This document shows, piece by piece, positions 1 through 11,923 of a stretch of DNA of 64,000 nucleotides. Below the pieces are notes generated by a model that saw nothing but the letters and a program-made list of their open reading frames with translations, was not told the origin of the DNA and did not search any database. Source of the stretch: Ziziphus jujuba. Lineage: Eukaryota > Streptophyta > Magnoliopsida > Rosales > Rhamnaceae. Numbering within the stretch: the first letter of the stretch is position 1; each line of letters opens with the position of its first letter. The stretch spans positions 16,919,001 to 16,983,000 of the forward strand of contig NC_083389.1 of the NCBI RefSeq assembly GCF_031755915.1. Reading direction: 5' to 3'. The position numbers were made by a program, and so were the translations under genes.

Positions 1-124
1 TTTTGAAGGCGAGTCCAATGATAGCAAGATTGTCCTGCCTTTTCGCTTCCTTGAAAGTTTCTGGTGGTTGTGTACCAGTAGTAAGGCGGTTGCCTGTACC
101 TGAGCCACGTGCTTGCTGAGCCAT
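1..124 (-). other. possible 5' coding exon of an unrecognised gene at the window edge
   Basis: This stretch is less AT-rich than its surroundings. On the minus strand a splice-acceptor-like TTCTTGCAG (about 132-140) is followed by two ATGs, at 129 and 124. From 124 the frame begins MAQQARGSGTGNRLTTGTQ and runs open to the window edge. The other two minus frames are also open, and two plus frames are open for over 90 bases, so the strand and frame are not settled. I do not recognise any of the translations. The exon call is a guess from base composition and the acceptor. Confidence 0.25.
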
Positions 125-129
125 CCCAT

Positions 130-915
130 GCCTGCAAGAATTGCATGAATTGGTTGCTTGTACAGAAAAGCACTATGGAAATAAGTAACATATGTAAAGT
201 TTCAATGTTTCGGTAGCTTGTGTTTATGAGAGAGAGAAAGGTAAATGAAGGGGAAGAAAAATATGGCTAGTTTTTCAAGGTTGTGCATATCAGTGTATTT
301 ATGGTCATGGAAGGTGTTCTAGTTATGCTTGTATATATACATCAATTTTCCTAATTTGTTATCATTTCGCTTTAAATTTCTGGGTTTTCACAAATAGCAG
401 TCTACTTGCTGGGTGGTGCAAAAATTATGTTGCTGGGAGTTTGGCAATCTTATTAAGTATAAGTTTGGTTGATGCCTATTGGAGGTGCAGATGGTGGAAA
501 TTCTCAAGCAGGTTTTCTTGTTTGTATGGTGGTGGCTAATTTTTGTATTTATCAACATGAGCTGATATAGGATGGAGGGGTAGTAATCCTATGTTACTCT
601 TTGAGTTGCCTATGGTGTCTATCAGCCCCTCCCTCTAGAGCAGACTGAAGGAACGTACGCATCCATTTTAATTTTTATTTTATTGCTTTTATTTATTTTT
701 GTTAGGACCAATTACAAATCACTATTCTACTTTTGATGTTTTCTGCCCTGAAGTTAGGTGATCTATATGCTTAGTTCTAGTGAATAGGATAAAGATAATT
801 CAAGTAATAAATGTCATTTTCCTATTAAGATTTAGTTCTGCAAGCTCATAGAATTGCCTATCATGTCTTGCAATAGGTCTTTTGTTTTTCATCTTTGCAG
901 CGGAGTAAACGAGAT
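130..915. other. intergenic or intronic, no gene seen
   Basis: AT-rich DNA without long open frames. If the minus-strand exon at the left edge is real, this would be its upstream intron or promoter. I see nothing else definite. Confidence 0.4.
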
Positions 916-1309
916 GGTTTGTTGGGATAATGATAAAGTTAATGGAAATTTAATTTTTTTAAAAAAGTGATAATTTATTTTTGTTTTGATATTTATTGTG
1001 AGATGAAAAAGTATAGATTTAGAAAATTAAATTTTTATCAATTTAGAAAAATATATGAGAGTTATATGAAAAATTTGTTTCCACTTATGAAAGTGTTATT
1101 TTGAAAATCACAAAGAAAATAATTTTAAAATTTTTTTAAATATATATTTATTTTTAGTTTATTATACAATATTAAATTTAATTCATTACAAGTTTTAATT
1201 TTTTTACTATCCATTAAATATAGCAAGAAAAAAATTAATTTTTAAAAAATTAAATTTCTAAATCAATTTTTCTATCAACCTTTCAACTTTGATACTTTGT
1301 AAACCAAAT
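916..1309 (+). mobile_element. MITE-like element, family M1, copy 1
   Basis: About 390 bases that resemble 43229-43610 in the same orientation and 50886-51292 in the opposite one. The ends are weak inverted repeats: the left end begins GGTTTGTTGGGATAATGAT and the reversed right end reads TTTGGTTTACAAAGTATC. It has no coding capacity. The terminal style is common in plant hAT-like MITEs, but no clear target duplication was seen, so the superfamily is not assigned. Confidence 0.55.
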
Positions 1310-2127
1310 ATAAAATGAGTCAATAAAAACTCATTTAAAACTTAAATAGGGGATGAATATTTTTCTTGAGCGCTTAATATGGTTTTGGGCATATGATTTG
1401 CCAACCGAAGTAAAAGAGTGAGTGCTTCGTGTCGATGCCTTGAATGGTGCTTTTGCTGCTGCTGCTGCAAGTGCTTGCAGTCTAGATTGGCCTTCTTGAA
1501 GTCGACGCTAAATCCATACCTATTTGAGTGTGTGTGTGGGTGTGTGTATATATATTCACACACACAGCTATCTCTCCTTAGATGTCAAATATGTTTATAC
1601 AACAAATACTTGGTTGTGGTTGCATTGACAATTGTCATTGAAGTTTAAAGAACCCATCAATACCTCCATGGTTTTTAAATTGCTTTTTCTCAAATAAGAT
1701 TGAATTAATTGGTAAACTATTTACATTTATAATTAAAATATTATTTAAAATACTTAGTTGAAAAATTATTGTAAATAAAAAAAAAAACTTTTATACTACT
1801 TTTAGAGTTAAGATTAAAATATATATTTACAGTTTATACAAATCTGTATAATGTATATTTTTTTTTTTTATGATTTTAGTATTTCACTAATACAGATCTA
1901 CTAATATATTTTTAAATTTTAATTTTTAAAGCAATTAAAATATAAAATCTCTGAATCATTACTATATGTTGATAAGAAAATCAATAACCATATATAGTCA
2001 TAGTCACTTACTAATATTTTATTAAAAACTTATTAAATCAAACGTTTATATTTATGCTTTATTTTAAAAAATTTAAAATAAATACAACCTGTTCAATTAG
2101 ATAAACGGGAACAAATTCAATACATTG
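1310..2127. other. AT-rich intergenic DNA
   Basis: No credible gene. It holds a short TG/CA dinucleotide patch near 1530-1565 and poly(A)/poly(T) tracts. Open frames here are short and of low complexity. Confidence 0.5.
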
Positions 2128-2145
2128 TAATTAAATACTATAGTA

Positions 2146-2232
2146 AAACTTGAGTGGTAGCTCTGTTGGCAGAGCACCACAGGGTTCGAGTCAAGGGGGA
2201 AGGAGGCAACTGAGGGCATAATAAATAAAAAA
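2146..2232 (+). mobile_element. short tRNA-derived SINE with 18-bp target-site duplication
   Basis: An 87-base insert is bracketed by perfect 18-bp direct repeats, TAATTAAATACTATAGTA, at 2128-2145 and 2233-2250. Inside is a Pol III A-box-like TAGCTCTGTTGG followed by a B-box-like GGTTCGAGTC, spaced as in a tRNA gene, then an A/T-rich tail (ATAAATAAAAAA). Promoter boxes, tail and long target duplication together are the hallmarks of LINE-mobilised tRNA-derived SINEs. It is shorter than most plant SINEs and could instead be a single tRNA-derived retropseudogene. It does not fold as an obvious intact tRNA gene. Confidence 0.75.
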
Positions 2233-2250
2233 TAATTAAATACTATAGTA

Positions 2251-3955
2251 CAATAGAAGACTTTTTTTATTTTTTTAATAAATGAATAATTATAAAAGAT
2301 TTGTTGTGTGTATATAGGGGCATACTATCTTGAATCATATTTGATACTTGGGCAGAATTAGACCATGTGACATCATTTACAAAAATATCTATATAATTAA
2401 CCAAGTTAATTCACATTGGTGTATGTATTTTATATGTGCACGGATTCCTAAACAAACCCATTACTTTGTGTGGTGGTGTATTTTATCTATTTTTCTTTTG
2501 ATGGAATATTTATTATTTGTTTTTTGGTTAAAGTAGTCTTTTGGTGAATTAGTTAAAGTAGTCGTGCATTTTATAATGGAGTCTCCATCCGGACGTTCTT
2601 ATCCAGTCTTATCTTGTTAATAATAATATTATTTGAACTTTAATTTCGACATTAAATTCACCTGAAAAAGATAACATAATATTTGGATTGTACAATTTTT
2701 TTTAATGTCCTGATGGGACTTGACAGAAAGAGGAGTATCCCGATGCGACACCACCCATCTGGCCTACATCTACTTTATACGTTCATTTTTTTTGTTTGTT
2801 TATTTTGATGGGGAGATTTTTTTAATTTTTATTTATTTTAAAACTAGTATATATATATATATATATTTTTTTTTTTTTGGTTTCCCTAGGCTTCCCGTCC
2901 GGTAGATTTTAATCCATACTTTGTTAGAATGGGCAGTGATGCTTAAACCAAAGGAGTTAGTACATTTGTCATTCTTTAAATTGATAGTCTTTTCTTGACC
3001 CAAAAAAAAAAAAAAAAAAAAAATCCTATGTCATTTTCTTTCCTGTTTATCATTAATAGTAATGAATAATGATCATCCATTATTTATGTGATAATTTACT
3101 AATTAATAATATTTAAGTATGTTTTAAAATTTTAAATTGAAAATTTAATGTGAAAAATAAATTATTTGAATAGCCAATTAAATTTTCATATATCATATGG
3201 ATTATAATGGATTTTATAAGGATTAGTAGCATAAAACTAAATAGTAATTTATTTTATCTCTTTTATCTATTTATTTGCTTAGTTTATCATTATTATCTAT
3301 ATTATAATTATTATTTTTCTTTGGTATTCTTTTGAATAAAGTGATAGTATATTAGTGGTCGCATAAAAAAATAAAATAGAAAATTTGGATCTTTTGGTCA
3401 TTTCAAGCTAGTGATCATTATACTTAAACTCATTGGAGATATTGTCTTAATTTTATTTTCATTTGACTTTTTAAATTAAAATATATATATATATATATAT
3501 TTTGTACAGATACAGAATATCAAACAGGAAGCCAATCTTCATAAATTTCATCGTAATCGTAAATGTCAAATATTTAAAATATTTATGCCCAATTTAGAAA
3601 TTAGTTCTATACATATATATATATATATATATAATAGCTAAATAATAACAGGTAATATCAGTCAGCTATAAACTTTGCATTTGTGGATGGAAGTTCAAAG
3701 AATGGTTTCGAAAAATAAAAATAAAAAAAGAAAGAGCTGGCTGAACAAAAGTCACGAAAAACCAAACATGTAATGATTTTTATGAGAAAGATAAATCTTT
3801 TAGATAATTAATTAAATTGTCATGTGACATAGTGATGATAATAAATAGTAACAAATAACATTTTTAGTAACTAGTAACTATATATACATAAAATTCTCCT
3901 ACCATTCACTTATGAAAGTTAAATAGCTCTCGCATGATTCTGTGGTATATGATCT
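2251..3955. other. AT-rich intergenic DNA with simple repeats
   Basis: No gene seen. It contains (TA)n tracts near 2848-2866, 3480-3500 and 3612-3632, and a poly(A) run of about 22 bases at 3001-3023. Confidence 0.5.
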
Positions 3956-4340
3956 ATCAATAACAAAAGTTCTATTTTAGCGGATATCACCAACTTTATG
4001 GTCGGGATGCACCAACTGTCATGATTCAACTTTTGATGCAAGCAAAAGTGAACAGTATAATGCTTGCTATTATATCATGGATAATAAGCTACCCGTCAAT
4101 GTTTGTTGTAACTAAATAATCCAGACGATATTGGCATAATACAAGTACCAAGCAAGCAAAAGCATAATAACAATAAGCAACACAAAAATGGACAAGCACA
4201 TAAGAGAACAAAGAACTATATAAAAAGCATCCGTTGTATTAATATATTGATGGAAAGAACTAGCAAAGGGCTTACAACCATGCAATAGAAGCTTTCATCT
4301 AACTCAGTGGCCTAGTCCAACAATTCCGCTACTAGTCACC
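3955..4340. repeat. decayed LTR-like fragment related to the solo LTR at 30414-30937
   Basis: Several blocks match the element at 30414-30937 in order and orientation. Examples are an ACGATATT block preceded by AATAATCCA, a CCAAGCAAGCAA block, an AGCAAAGGG block and a CTAGTCCAACAA-like end. Similarity is moderate and I cannot define ends or a target duplication. It is probably an old, truncated LTR of the same family. Confidence 0.5.
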
Positions 4341-5233
4341 ATCCAATTACACATAATTAACATTCAATTACACAGAATTGTGATGATCGGATACAACAAG
4401 ATTGTCATTGCCCATATCATATTTCTGTTATTAATATATGCAGTTAGTCTCATATCAAGTCAATTTAATAGTTTTAACTGTTCTTTTTTATTAACTTTTG
4501 TATCATATTAAAGATTGAGATTTTAAAATCAATTGGTGCTTAAATATGAAATCAATGACAAATTAAAGTTCTATTTGGGCAAAATAAACTATGTTGGGAT
4601 TCAATAAACCATAAATGTATTTTTAAATTTTAACCGTTGAAGTTAATAAAGAAAGTCTTGATAGAAAAACCATAAGATCGATTCGATGTGAAAATGATTG
4701 TATATATATATATATATATGTTTATATATGATTGTTAATATTGGTGTGGTCTCCCATAACATGATGGGCAACTACACCCTTATTACATGTAAATTGAATA
4801 TGCTATCCAAATTGCATGTCCATGTGATATATATTAATTGAAATTACATGTAAGTGGATATGGCCATTCGCAATGTTATGGGCAATGACTTCAGTATCAA
4901 ATTGACTTAATGGTTTTAATATTATAACATTTTTTTATTAGCTTTTATATCATATAATATGTTGAAATTTTAACATCAATTAGTGTTGAAATATCAGTGT
5001 AGTAACATATTAATTCCTAATTTGGTAAAGTGAGCCTTGTTGGAATTTAAAAAACCATAAATGTATTTTTAAATAAAAACTTTTAAGCTAATAAAAGAAG
5101 TCTTGATAGTACAACAATAGGACGATTTGAAGTGTATACATAAGGACTGCCAATGTGTGCATAGTCATCTACAATATGGTGGGTAACTGCACCTCAGTTA
5201 CATGTAGTTCATTAATACATTATCTAGATTACA

Positions 5234-8001
5234 TGTAACACCCCGTCCCGAATCACATCGGAATCCGTGCACATTGACCGAGGTTGACCGTTGACCAGGG
5301 GGTCAAAAGTTGACTTTTTCTTCCAATTGGAATTTCTAGTTGACCAGGGTATCGTGGCAAAGTGCATGATGCCCCGAGTTCATAGACTAGTAGCACGTCG
5401 AAAACGGAGCTACGGTTTGAAAGTTATGGGCAAAACAAGTGGAGGTGCAAACAGTCCAAAAGGTGCCGGGAGTTGACTTTTTCTTTTTGTGTAATTTTGT
5501 TTTGACTCTTGTATGGTTGTAAAGTACTCGTCGATACGAGTTCATAGACTAGCGGTACGCTTAAATCGGACATTTTGTTAAAAAGTTATGGACGTTTGAA
5601 GTTCGCCGGATACCGTAATATTTTATTATATCTGGCTTAAGTGCATCGTAACACCACGTGTCATCACCTGATTGGTCCATGTGGATGAACAGTATCACCA
5701 CGGTGGCTTTTATTTGACAAAAATCTCGGGGAAGAGAGAGAAAGAGAGAGAGAGAGAAAGAGAGAAACCGACCGGCCGCCGGATTCCGACAAATTTTACG
5801 GCCGATTCTGGTTACATGCGGCCGGATCGAGGCGGCGAAGCTCGGAGGCGATTTTTCCCTCCACCATGGCCACCGCCGTTTGCCCTGTTTCCGGCCATTT
5901 TTAGGCCACACACGCCAGCCACCCCTCACCACCTCCTCAAGTTCGGCCTACCCACCAAATTTCATGCCACCGGACCTCCGACACGCTGGGATCGGAGTGT
6001 TTTCCGGCGAGGGGCCGAAAATCTTCAAACCCCGATTTCTCCGCCGTCCAGCCTCCGTTTGCCTCATCGCCAGTCCCGTTGGAATCCTCTCCCCTTGATT
6101 TACAAAACTGCCAAAAATCTCAGCCAACGGCCACCGCACGCACCGCCACCGGCGACGGTTGCCGGTGACCGCGGTGGCTCGCCGGAAGTTACTGTTCCGG
6201 CGAGTACCCAGTTGCACCGCCGGTCCTTGACCACTGTTTCTGACCTCCTGAATCCAAATCCGGCATCCTTTTCCACCAATTTGCGACGGTTTGGGAGAAT
6301 TGAGGAGTCGAATCCCGAAAGCTTTCCGGCGAGATTCCGGCCACCTCGGATCCGATCACCGGAAAGTAAGACCGAATCCGTGATCCTCATCACTCGAGCT
6401 TCGATTCGGTATATAACTCGTAACTTTTAGATGTCGTTTGTGTTCTCTCCCCGGGTACCCATTTGGGAGTTATCCGATTAAAATATTAATATATTTGGTT
6501 GGTATACTGTGGATGTTTTAGGTGCACGCGCGAGTAGTGGAGTTGATCCTACGGAGGATCTTAGCTGATTTACGCACTTAAGGTGAGTGACCCACTTTTA
6601 AAAATATTTTGGGCAATTAATTATGTTTAATTGGTATTTAAATTATACTCATGTGGTACAATTTAATTATGATTTTATTGTGATTTAATTTATTTATTAT
6701 GCATGAGCAAAATATATTTCGGTAATAATCGTATGTGGTTTAATTTTATAATTATGCCCACGGTATTTTATTTGTTGAACCTCGTATTACGAGAAAAATT
6801 ATGGTTTTATTTGTTATCGATGTTTTCGTACCGGTTTGTTAAATAAAAATATGTGGGATGGTAAGTGTGAGATTTTGGTATATTTCCCACGGTAATTTTG
6901 GAAAGAACGGTACGGTTGATTAAATAATTATTTTAGACGCATTCATACAGTATTGGTGTTCTGGTATATGTATATGTGGTTTAGCGCGCAAGTATTATGT
7001 CTCCTGTGAGTTGCCATTTGGACCGTGGGGAGGCAAGTTTGATATTAGCCACAGCCCCCCTCTTTGGCCGGGATGACGGTTTCAACAACGGTACTGTCGG
7101 GACGCTGAAGTGCCGTTTGCAAGTTTCTCTCTTTAATCTCCCCGCCAGTCGGTGCTCAGGACGCTGGGTATCGGAGGGCATCACCGGTATATGGTGTGGT
7201 GCGTCAAGTGTAAATTTTCAGATAAAGTTCCAAACCCGAAAAGTGTTCAAAGTTATTTATTATAATTTATTACATTTTAATTATATATTGGGGTATTTAT
7301 TTATTTATTGTTTATTAAATGTTTGATCCCTTGGTTTTCGGCAAGCATGACTATCGGGTTTTGTGAAATCGTTTTAAAAAGGGAACATTTCCAATGGAGT
7401 GATTGGTGAGAGTTTTGAGGGAAATTATTATTTCCAACAGTTATTATTATTTATTTATTAATTGTTGGTATTTATTCAATTCCCTTATTTGTTATATTAT
7501 TATTATTATCATTAAAAGTGTTCAGTAGTTAGGGTCACTCATTGAGATGATTAGCATCTCACGTTTTTAAGTTCCGTTCCCTTAGGTGCAAGGGGTGGTA
7601 GACGTTCTTCTGGAGCAAACCAATTCTCCGCCGCTATCGTGTTTCGAGAAGTATTTTTGTACTCGTTCATTTCAGTTGTATTATTTCTTTCATCTTTATT
7701 GTATTTCTGTTGATTAGCACTTCATAAAGCTCTATATACTATTTGGACACTTATGTTTTAATTATGCACTGGTTTGCCGTCATTGTTGTGAAGTGCTGTA
7801 AATTTGTGGAATCAATTTGTAGTTTTGCGGGAGGAATAAGGGGATGAGTATAGAGGTGTGGTTTCAGTGCAGGTAATTTTTGGTAAGTCCTACCCTTAGG
7901 GGAGGTGCTGCCGGATTTTCCGTTGAAAGGTTCGGTGATATTTCGCTGGGATCAGGGCTTGTCTAGGGTTCCGGGGAAGGAATTCTGGACGAGCCCTGAC
8001 A
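5234..8001 (+). mobile_element. solo LTR, 2768 bp (family L1, copy A)
   Basis: The block starts TGTAACACCCCGTCCC and ends GAGCCCTGACA, so it has the canonical TG...CA ends. It is flanked by a perfect 5-bp duplication, TTACA (5229-5233 and 8002-8006). No gag, protease, reverse transcriptase or integrase lies inside, so it is best read as a solo LTR left by recombination between two LTRs. A GC-rich island (about 5760-6400) carries a proline/arginine-rich open frame at 5672-6430 (252 codons) that I do not treat as a gene. A similar block in opposite orientation lies at 10916-14264. The length is unusual for an LTR but within the known plant range. Confidence 0.85.
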
Positions 8002-8074
8002 TTACATGTAATCTATGAGATATGTATTTGAAATTACATGTAATTGGATGCAGTTCCCTACTACATCTATATTA

Positions 8075-8232
8075 GCGCGCACGCGCACACACGTGCACAC
8101 ACACCCACACATGCACGCGCACCCACACACACATATGCACGCATGCACATGCACACACACGCCCACACACACACACACACATGCACACACGCACACACGC
8201 ACACACACGCACACCACACACGCACACACACA
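8075..8232. repeat. (CA)n-type simple repeat with CG interruptions
   Basis: About 158 bases of alternating purine/pyrimidine sequence, mostly CACA interrupted by CG, TG and CC steps. It lies in the third unit of the ~420-bp tandem repeat, just right of the solo LTR. Apparent threonine/histidine-rich open frames across it are artefacts of the repeat. Confidence 0.9.
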
Positions 8233-8785
8233 ATTAAGCTACTATCAAGTCGATTTTATGGTTTTACTAACAAAACATTTTTTTTTAGCCTCCGGATCAC
8301 TTGAAGAGCTAATATTCAAAAATTTGTTTATAATCATCTAGTCATTTTTGTTCTTATATTGTTCAATTTACCAGTAGGGTTTTTAACATGTTTTTAAATC
8401 CATATTTGATTAATAATTAAATTTTAAGTTGCAGTCATTGATGTGATTTAAGGATTAAATAATGAAAAACTTAATGCTAAAACCATCAGATTGATATGAT
8501 ATGAGCTTGATTATATATATATATATATATATATGAATTCCCTTTAAATGTAGATATCCACAACTTGAATAACCTATGGACCTAATATTTCTAGTCTAAA
8601 ATGATGCTTTTGCTTAATATGTAAGTTGATTAATTCTTTTATTCATTTTATTGCATTGCTACTGGAAATTTTAAGTAAATTTCATCGCATTATAAATTTT
8701 TCATACATTTTTTAAACATATTCACATTTAGAAGTAATTATAAATAAATGTTGAAAAAAAAAATTTCCCATCGTTAAGTTTGTAC

Positions 8786-9189
8786 CCAAAAGTTTGGTTT
8801 TAACTCTATTAGTCCTTAAACAATGTTCACATTTGCACTTTGATTGTTAAACTTTTTTTTTTGGCACTTTTATCTCTAAACTTTAGTTTTGGTACAATTT
8901 GATCTTAAAACTGTTGTTAATATAATTTTTAGAAGTTTTGAAGCACACAATACACTTATTGCAACAAGAAGATAATGAAATTACAAAATTAGATAACCCT
9001 AGAAGACTTTTGAATGTTGCATCAATTGTACTGCATATCTCCACCTGTTAAAGTAAACAAAAAATGATTAAGAATTAAAGTATACCAAAATTTAAGTTTA
9101 GGAACTAAATGGCTAAAAAAAGTTTAAGGATCAAAGTGCAACTGTAGACATAGTTCAAAGATTAACAAAACAAATAACCCAAAAGTTTT
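8786..9189. mobile_element. fold-back MITE-like element with long inverted repeats
   Basis: The left arm, starting CCAAAAGTTTGG near 8786, is matched over more than 100 bases by the reverse complement of the right arm, ending near 9189. Both arms share segments resembling TTGCACTTTGATCCTTAAAC. The centre (about 8900-9050) is not repeated. No coding capacity. Long-arm, non-coding elements like this are common in plants; the superfamily is unassigned because I could not fix the target duplication. Confidence 0.7.
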
Positions 9190-10723
9190 TTGAGATACAA
9201 ATAGCTGTAAATTCTAAAGATTGCTTCCTATCGTTGTCTACGAGCTACAAACATTTGATTCATAAATTATTTAAATTGTGGATATTCATATTTGAAGGAG
9301 ACTTTTGCACACATATATATATATATATATATATATAGAGGTCATTGCACATATATATATATATATATATATATAGTTCATCTCTCATTAGGATAGTATA
9401 CACCAAATACACCAAAGCTCATCAGGATAGTATATACCAAATCTCATCAGGGTGTCTTGATGAATGATGTGAAATTTGTTAAGTATATGAATCCGTCACA
9501 ATGGTATATAAAATATCATCCATAGAAATTGGTTTCCATTAACTATTAACCTAGTTTAACTTCTAGTATTATTAAGAAAAATAAAATAAAGAAGAATGAT
9601 CATTAAAACTAAATTAATTAAAGAAATAGCAACACGAAATAAAGTGAATCTTAAACCAATTTGGAGAAGAACTAGGACTTTAGATTTCATCAATGTTTTC
9701 CTAGTTTGACTTAGTTTGTTTAATTCCAATTGTAACCATCCTAAGTTCACCATTATAATTATCTAACGTCTCTCTCAATCATTAATAATCTATTGAATAT
9801 TAACCAAATTACAAAATCTCTATCTAACTTGATTAACAATCCTATTGAGTTCAAATTATAAAAATAGCAGAAACTTAATTGTACCTTTAGATCTTAATCT
9901 TGCTTAGGGTTTCAATAATGGATCTATGCATAAATCTATATTTCTCTGTATCAAACCCATGCAATTAAATCATTCACACAGTTGACCACATTAAGTAAAA
10001 GTATAAAAAATGAAATTGAAACTGAACTTTAATATATAGCAAATCAAATAATCATCCACAAACTAATTCAAACTAGTTTTACACGATTACATCTAAGCCC
10101 TAGTTGATTGTTTAGTTACACATGATTGAAGCAAGAATAAATATGTCTAGAATAAAATTAGTTATTGTAGCTAACAAAAGAAAATAAAAATCAATGCTTA
10201 ATAGGTATTTAATAATATAAGAAAACCGAGGAAAAAGGCTACGATTGAAGGTAGAAGCTTAAAGTTGCAATTCTTTTGAATGTGTAATCTTCTTCTTCTT
10301 TCTCCTTCTCCTTGAACGCCAACCGTTATTCTCTTTCTTCCATGTATTCTTCTCTAAAATGTTCAAAATGATCTCTCACATGATAATCTCTCTTTTCCTA
10401 ATGGTTCTCTTTTAAATTTTCAGACAAAAATAAACTTAGTTGCCAAAATTCAACGTAGTACCATAGCTCTGATTCTTGTGTGCTGCGGCTCTCTTGTTTT
10501 GAAAAGTCATTGGGCACAATCATTGACCATTATCGTGGCTCTCTTTCTTGAGTGTTGCAACGCTCTAGTCTCTAGAAAGATAATGTGTTTGTTGCCTTTT
10601 AAAGTGCTACAACTCTCAAGAACTTGCAAATTACATAGTTTATATTGTAAGTTACGTTAATATAAAGGTAACTCATCATCAATGAAAGACTGATTATATA
10701 TATTGAATGTAAAAAATTTATTA
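9190..10723. other. AT-rich intergenic DNA
   Basis: Two (TA)n tracts at about 9313-9338 and 9350-9374 are separated by a short repeated GCACATATAT context. No credible exon was found on either strand. Confidence 0.5.
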
Positions 10724-10915
10724 GAGCATTTCCAATGGAATTGTATTTTGGCGTTGTATTACCAAAATATGGCATAGCAGTGCTTTTACACCACTCCAAT
10801 GCCAAATAAAAATTTAACCAATGCCATTCTTGGTGCCAAATTTAACATCAAATTTGCAATTGACATTTTATAGCAATGAGCCCCATTTTTTAAAATATTA
10901 TAAAAAGTATGTAAT
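10724..10915 (+). mobile_element. left half of a MITE split by the second solo LTR
   Basis: The segment starts GAGCATTTCCAATGG, a terminal sequence of the kind seen in many plant MITEs. It stops at GTAAT, where the solo LTR begins. The sequence resumes at 14265 and ends near ACTATTGGAGAATATTT (about 14465), roughly the inverted form of the start. Joined, the two halves would make an element of about 390 bases with no coding content. Confidence 0.6.
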
Positions 10916-11886
10916 TGTCAGGACCCATCCAAAATTCTTTACCGGAATCCTAGACAAGCCCTGATCCCAGGTAAACCCTACCAGACCCTCCAATGGAAAA
11001 TCCGGCAGAACCTCCCCTAAGGGTTGGACTTACCATAATATTCTTACATTGAAAATACCCTTCTATATACACCACCTTATTCCTCCCACATTACTACAAT
11101 TTAAGTTTCATTATTGGCAGCACTTCGATAACAAATTATACAAAAAGCATATAATGGAATTAATTTAGTAAATAACCAATTAAAATATACCATCACAGAT
11201 TCTCGTCCGCCCACACCATCCACTTAGTGCTGCACATGTCAATTACACTTCAATATCGTGTTAAAAAAATATGCCAATGCATAACATAGAAAGAAAGGTA
11301 AAACAACATCACATTAACAACAAAATAAAAACAATAACAACGTTTTAACGATATTGGTATTAATGTAACTTGTCCGAGGGCTACCACATAACCATACCTG
11401 CCCAAGGGCTATCTCACCTACCCAAAGGCTACCACTTGTCTGAGAACTATTATACTTGCCCGATGACTATCTTTCTTACCGATAGGCTGTTATACTTATC
11501 TGAAGGTATCATATGGTAGTAATAATAATATAATAACATCAATTAAGAATATTGGTAAGAAATTAAATCACAGTTAGATAACATAACATAAATACATAAA
11601 AATCATATCTTAAAATTCATAGCATAAAATGAAATATGCACGCTCGTAATGGAGATATGTATGATACCTTCTGACATACTACGTGATCCATGATTCCAGC
11701 TGTCGCCGCACCTTACTACCAATACAAACCAGGGTGGTTGCCTATATTGGCCATCCGATACCCTGGACTCGTAGGCAACATGATTATGGGACTAGCTCTA
11801 TATGGACCACATTTGTTCGCCGCCTCCGTGTGGTGCGGTATATACAGAATAATATCAAATAATATAACATACAAATATATGTACGA

Positions 11887-11923
<37 letters not shown>

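Larger units (their letters stand above)
4390..8535 (+). repeat. tandem array of three ~420-bp units, the third split by a solo LTR
   Basis: Three consecutive diverged units are visible: about 4390-4740, 4745-5155, and 5156-5233 joined to 8007-8535. Each has an ACATGTAA-rich part, then a block like AATGGTTTTAA, a block resembling ACCATAAATGTATTTTTAAAT, and an AGTCTTGATAG-like end followed in two units by a (TA)n tract. The 5234-8001 solo LTR sits inside the third unit. A further degenerate copy is at 38385-38605. The units have no coding capacity, and the origin of the repeat is unknown. Confidence 0.65.

Noticed and set aside
2146..2232. Functional tRNA gene
   Set aside because: Promoter-like boxes are present but the acceptor stem does not pair, and the A/T tail plus 18-bp flanking duplication point to a SINE.
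5672..6430. 252-codon open frame taken as a protein-coding gene
   Set aside because: It lies wholly inside a solo LTR with TG...CA ends and target duplications, is Pro/Arg/Ser-rich because of GC-rich sequence, and matches no family I know. Its overlapping antisense frames are equally open.
8002..8341. Thr/His-rich and Cys/Val-rich proteins
   Set aside because: Both are translations of a (CA)n-type simple repeat on opposite strands.
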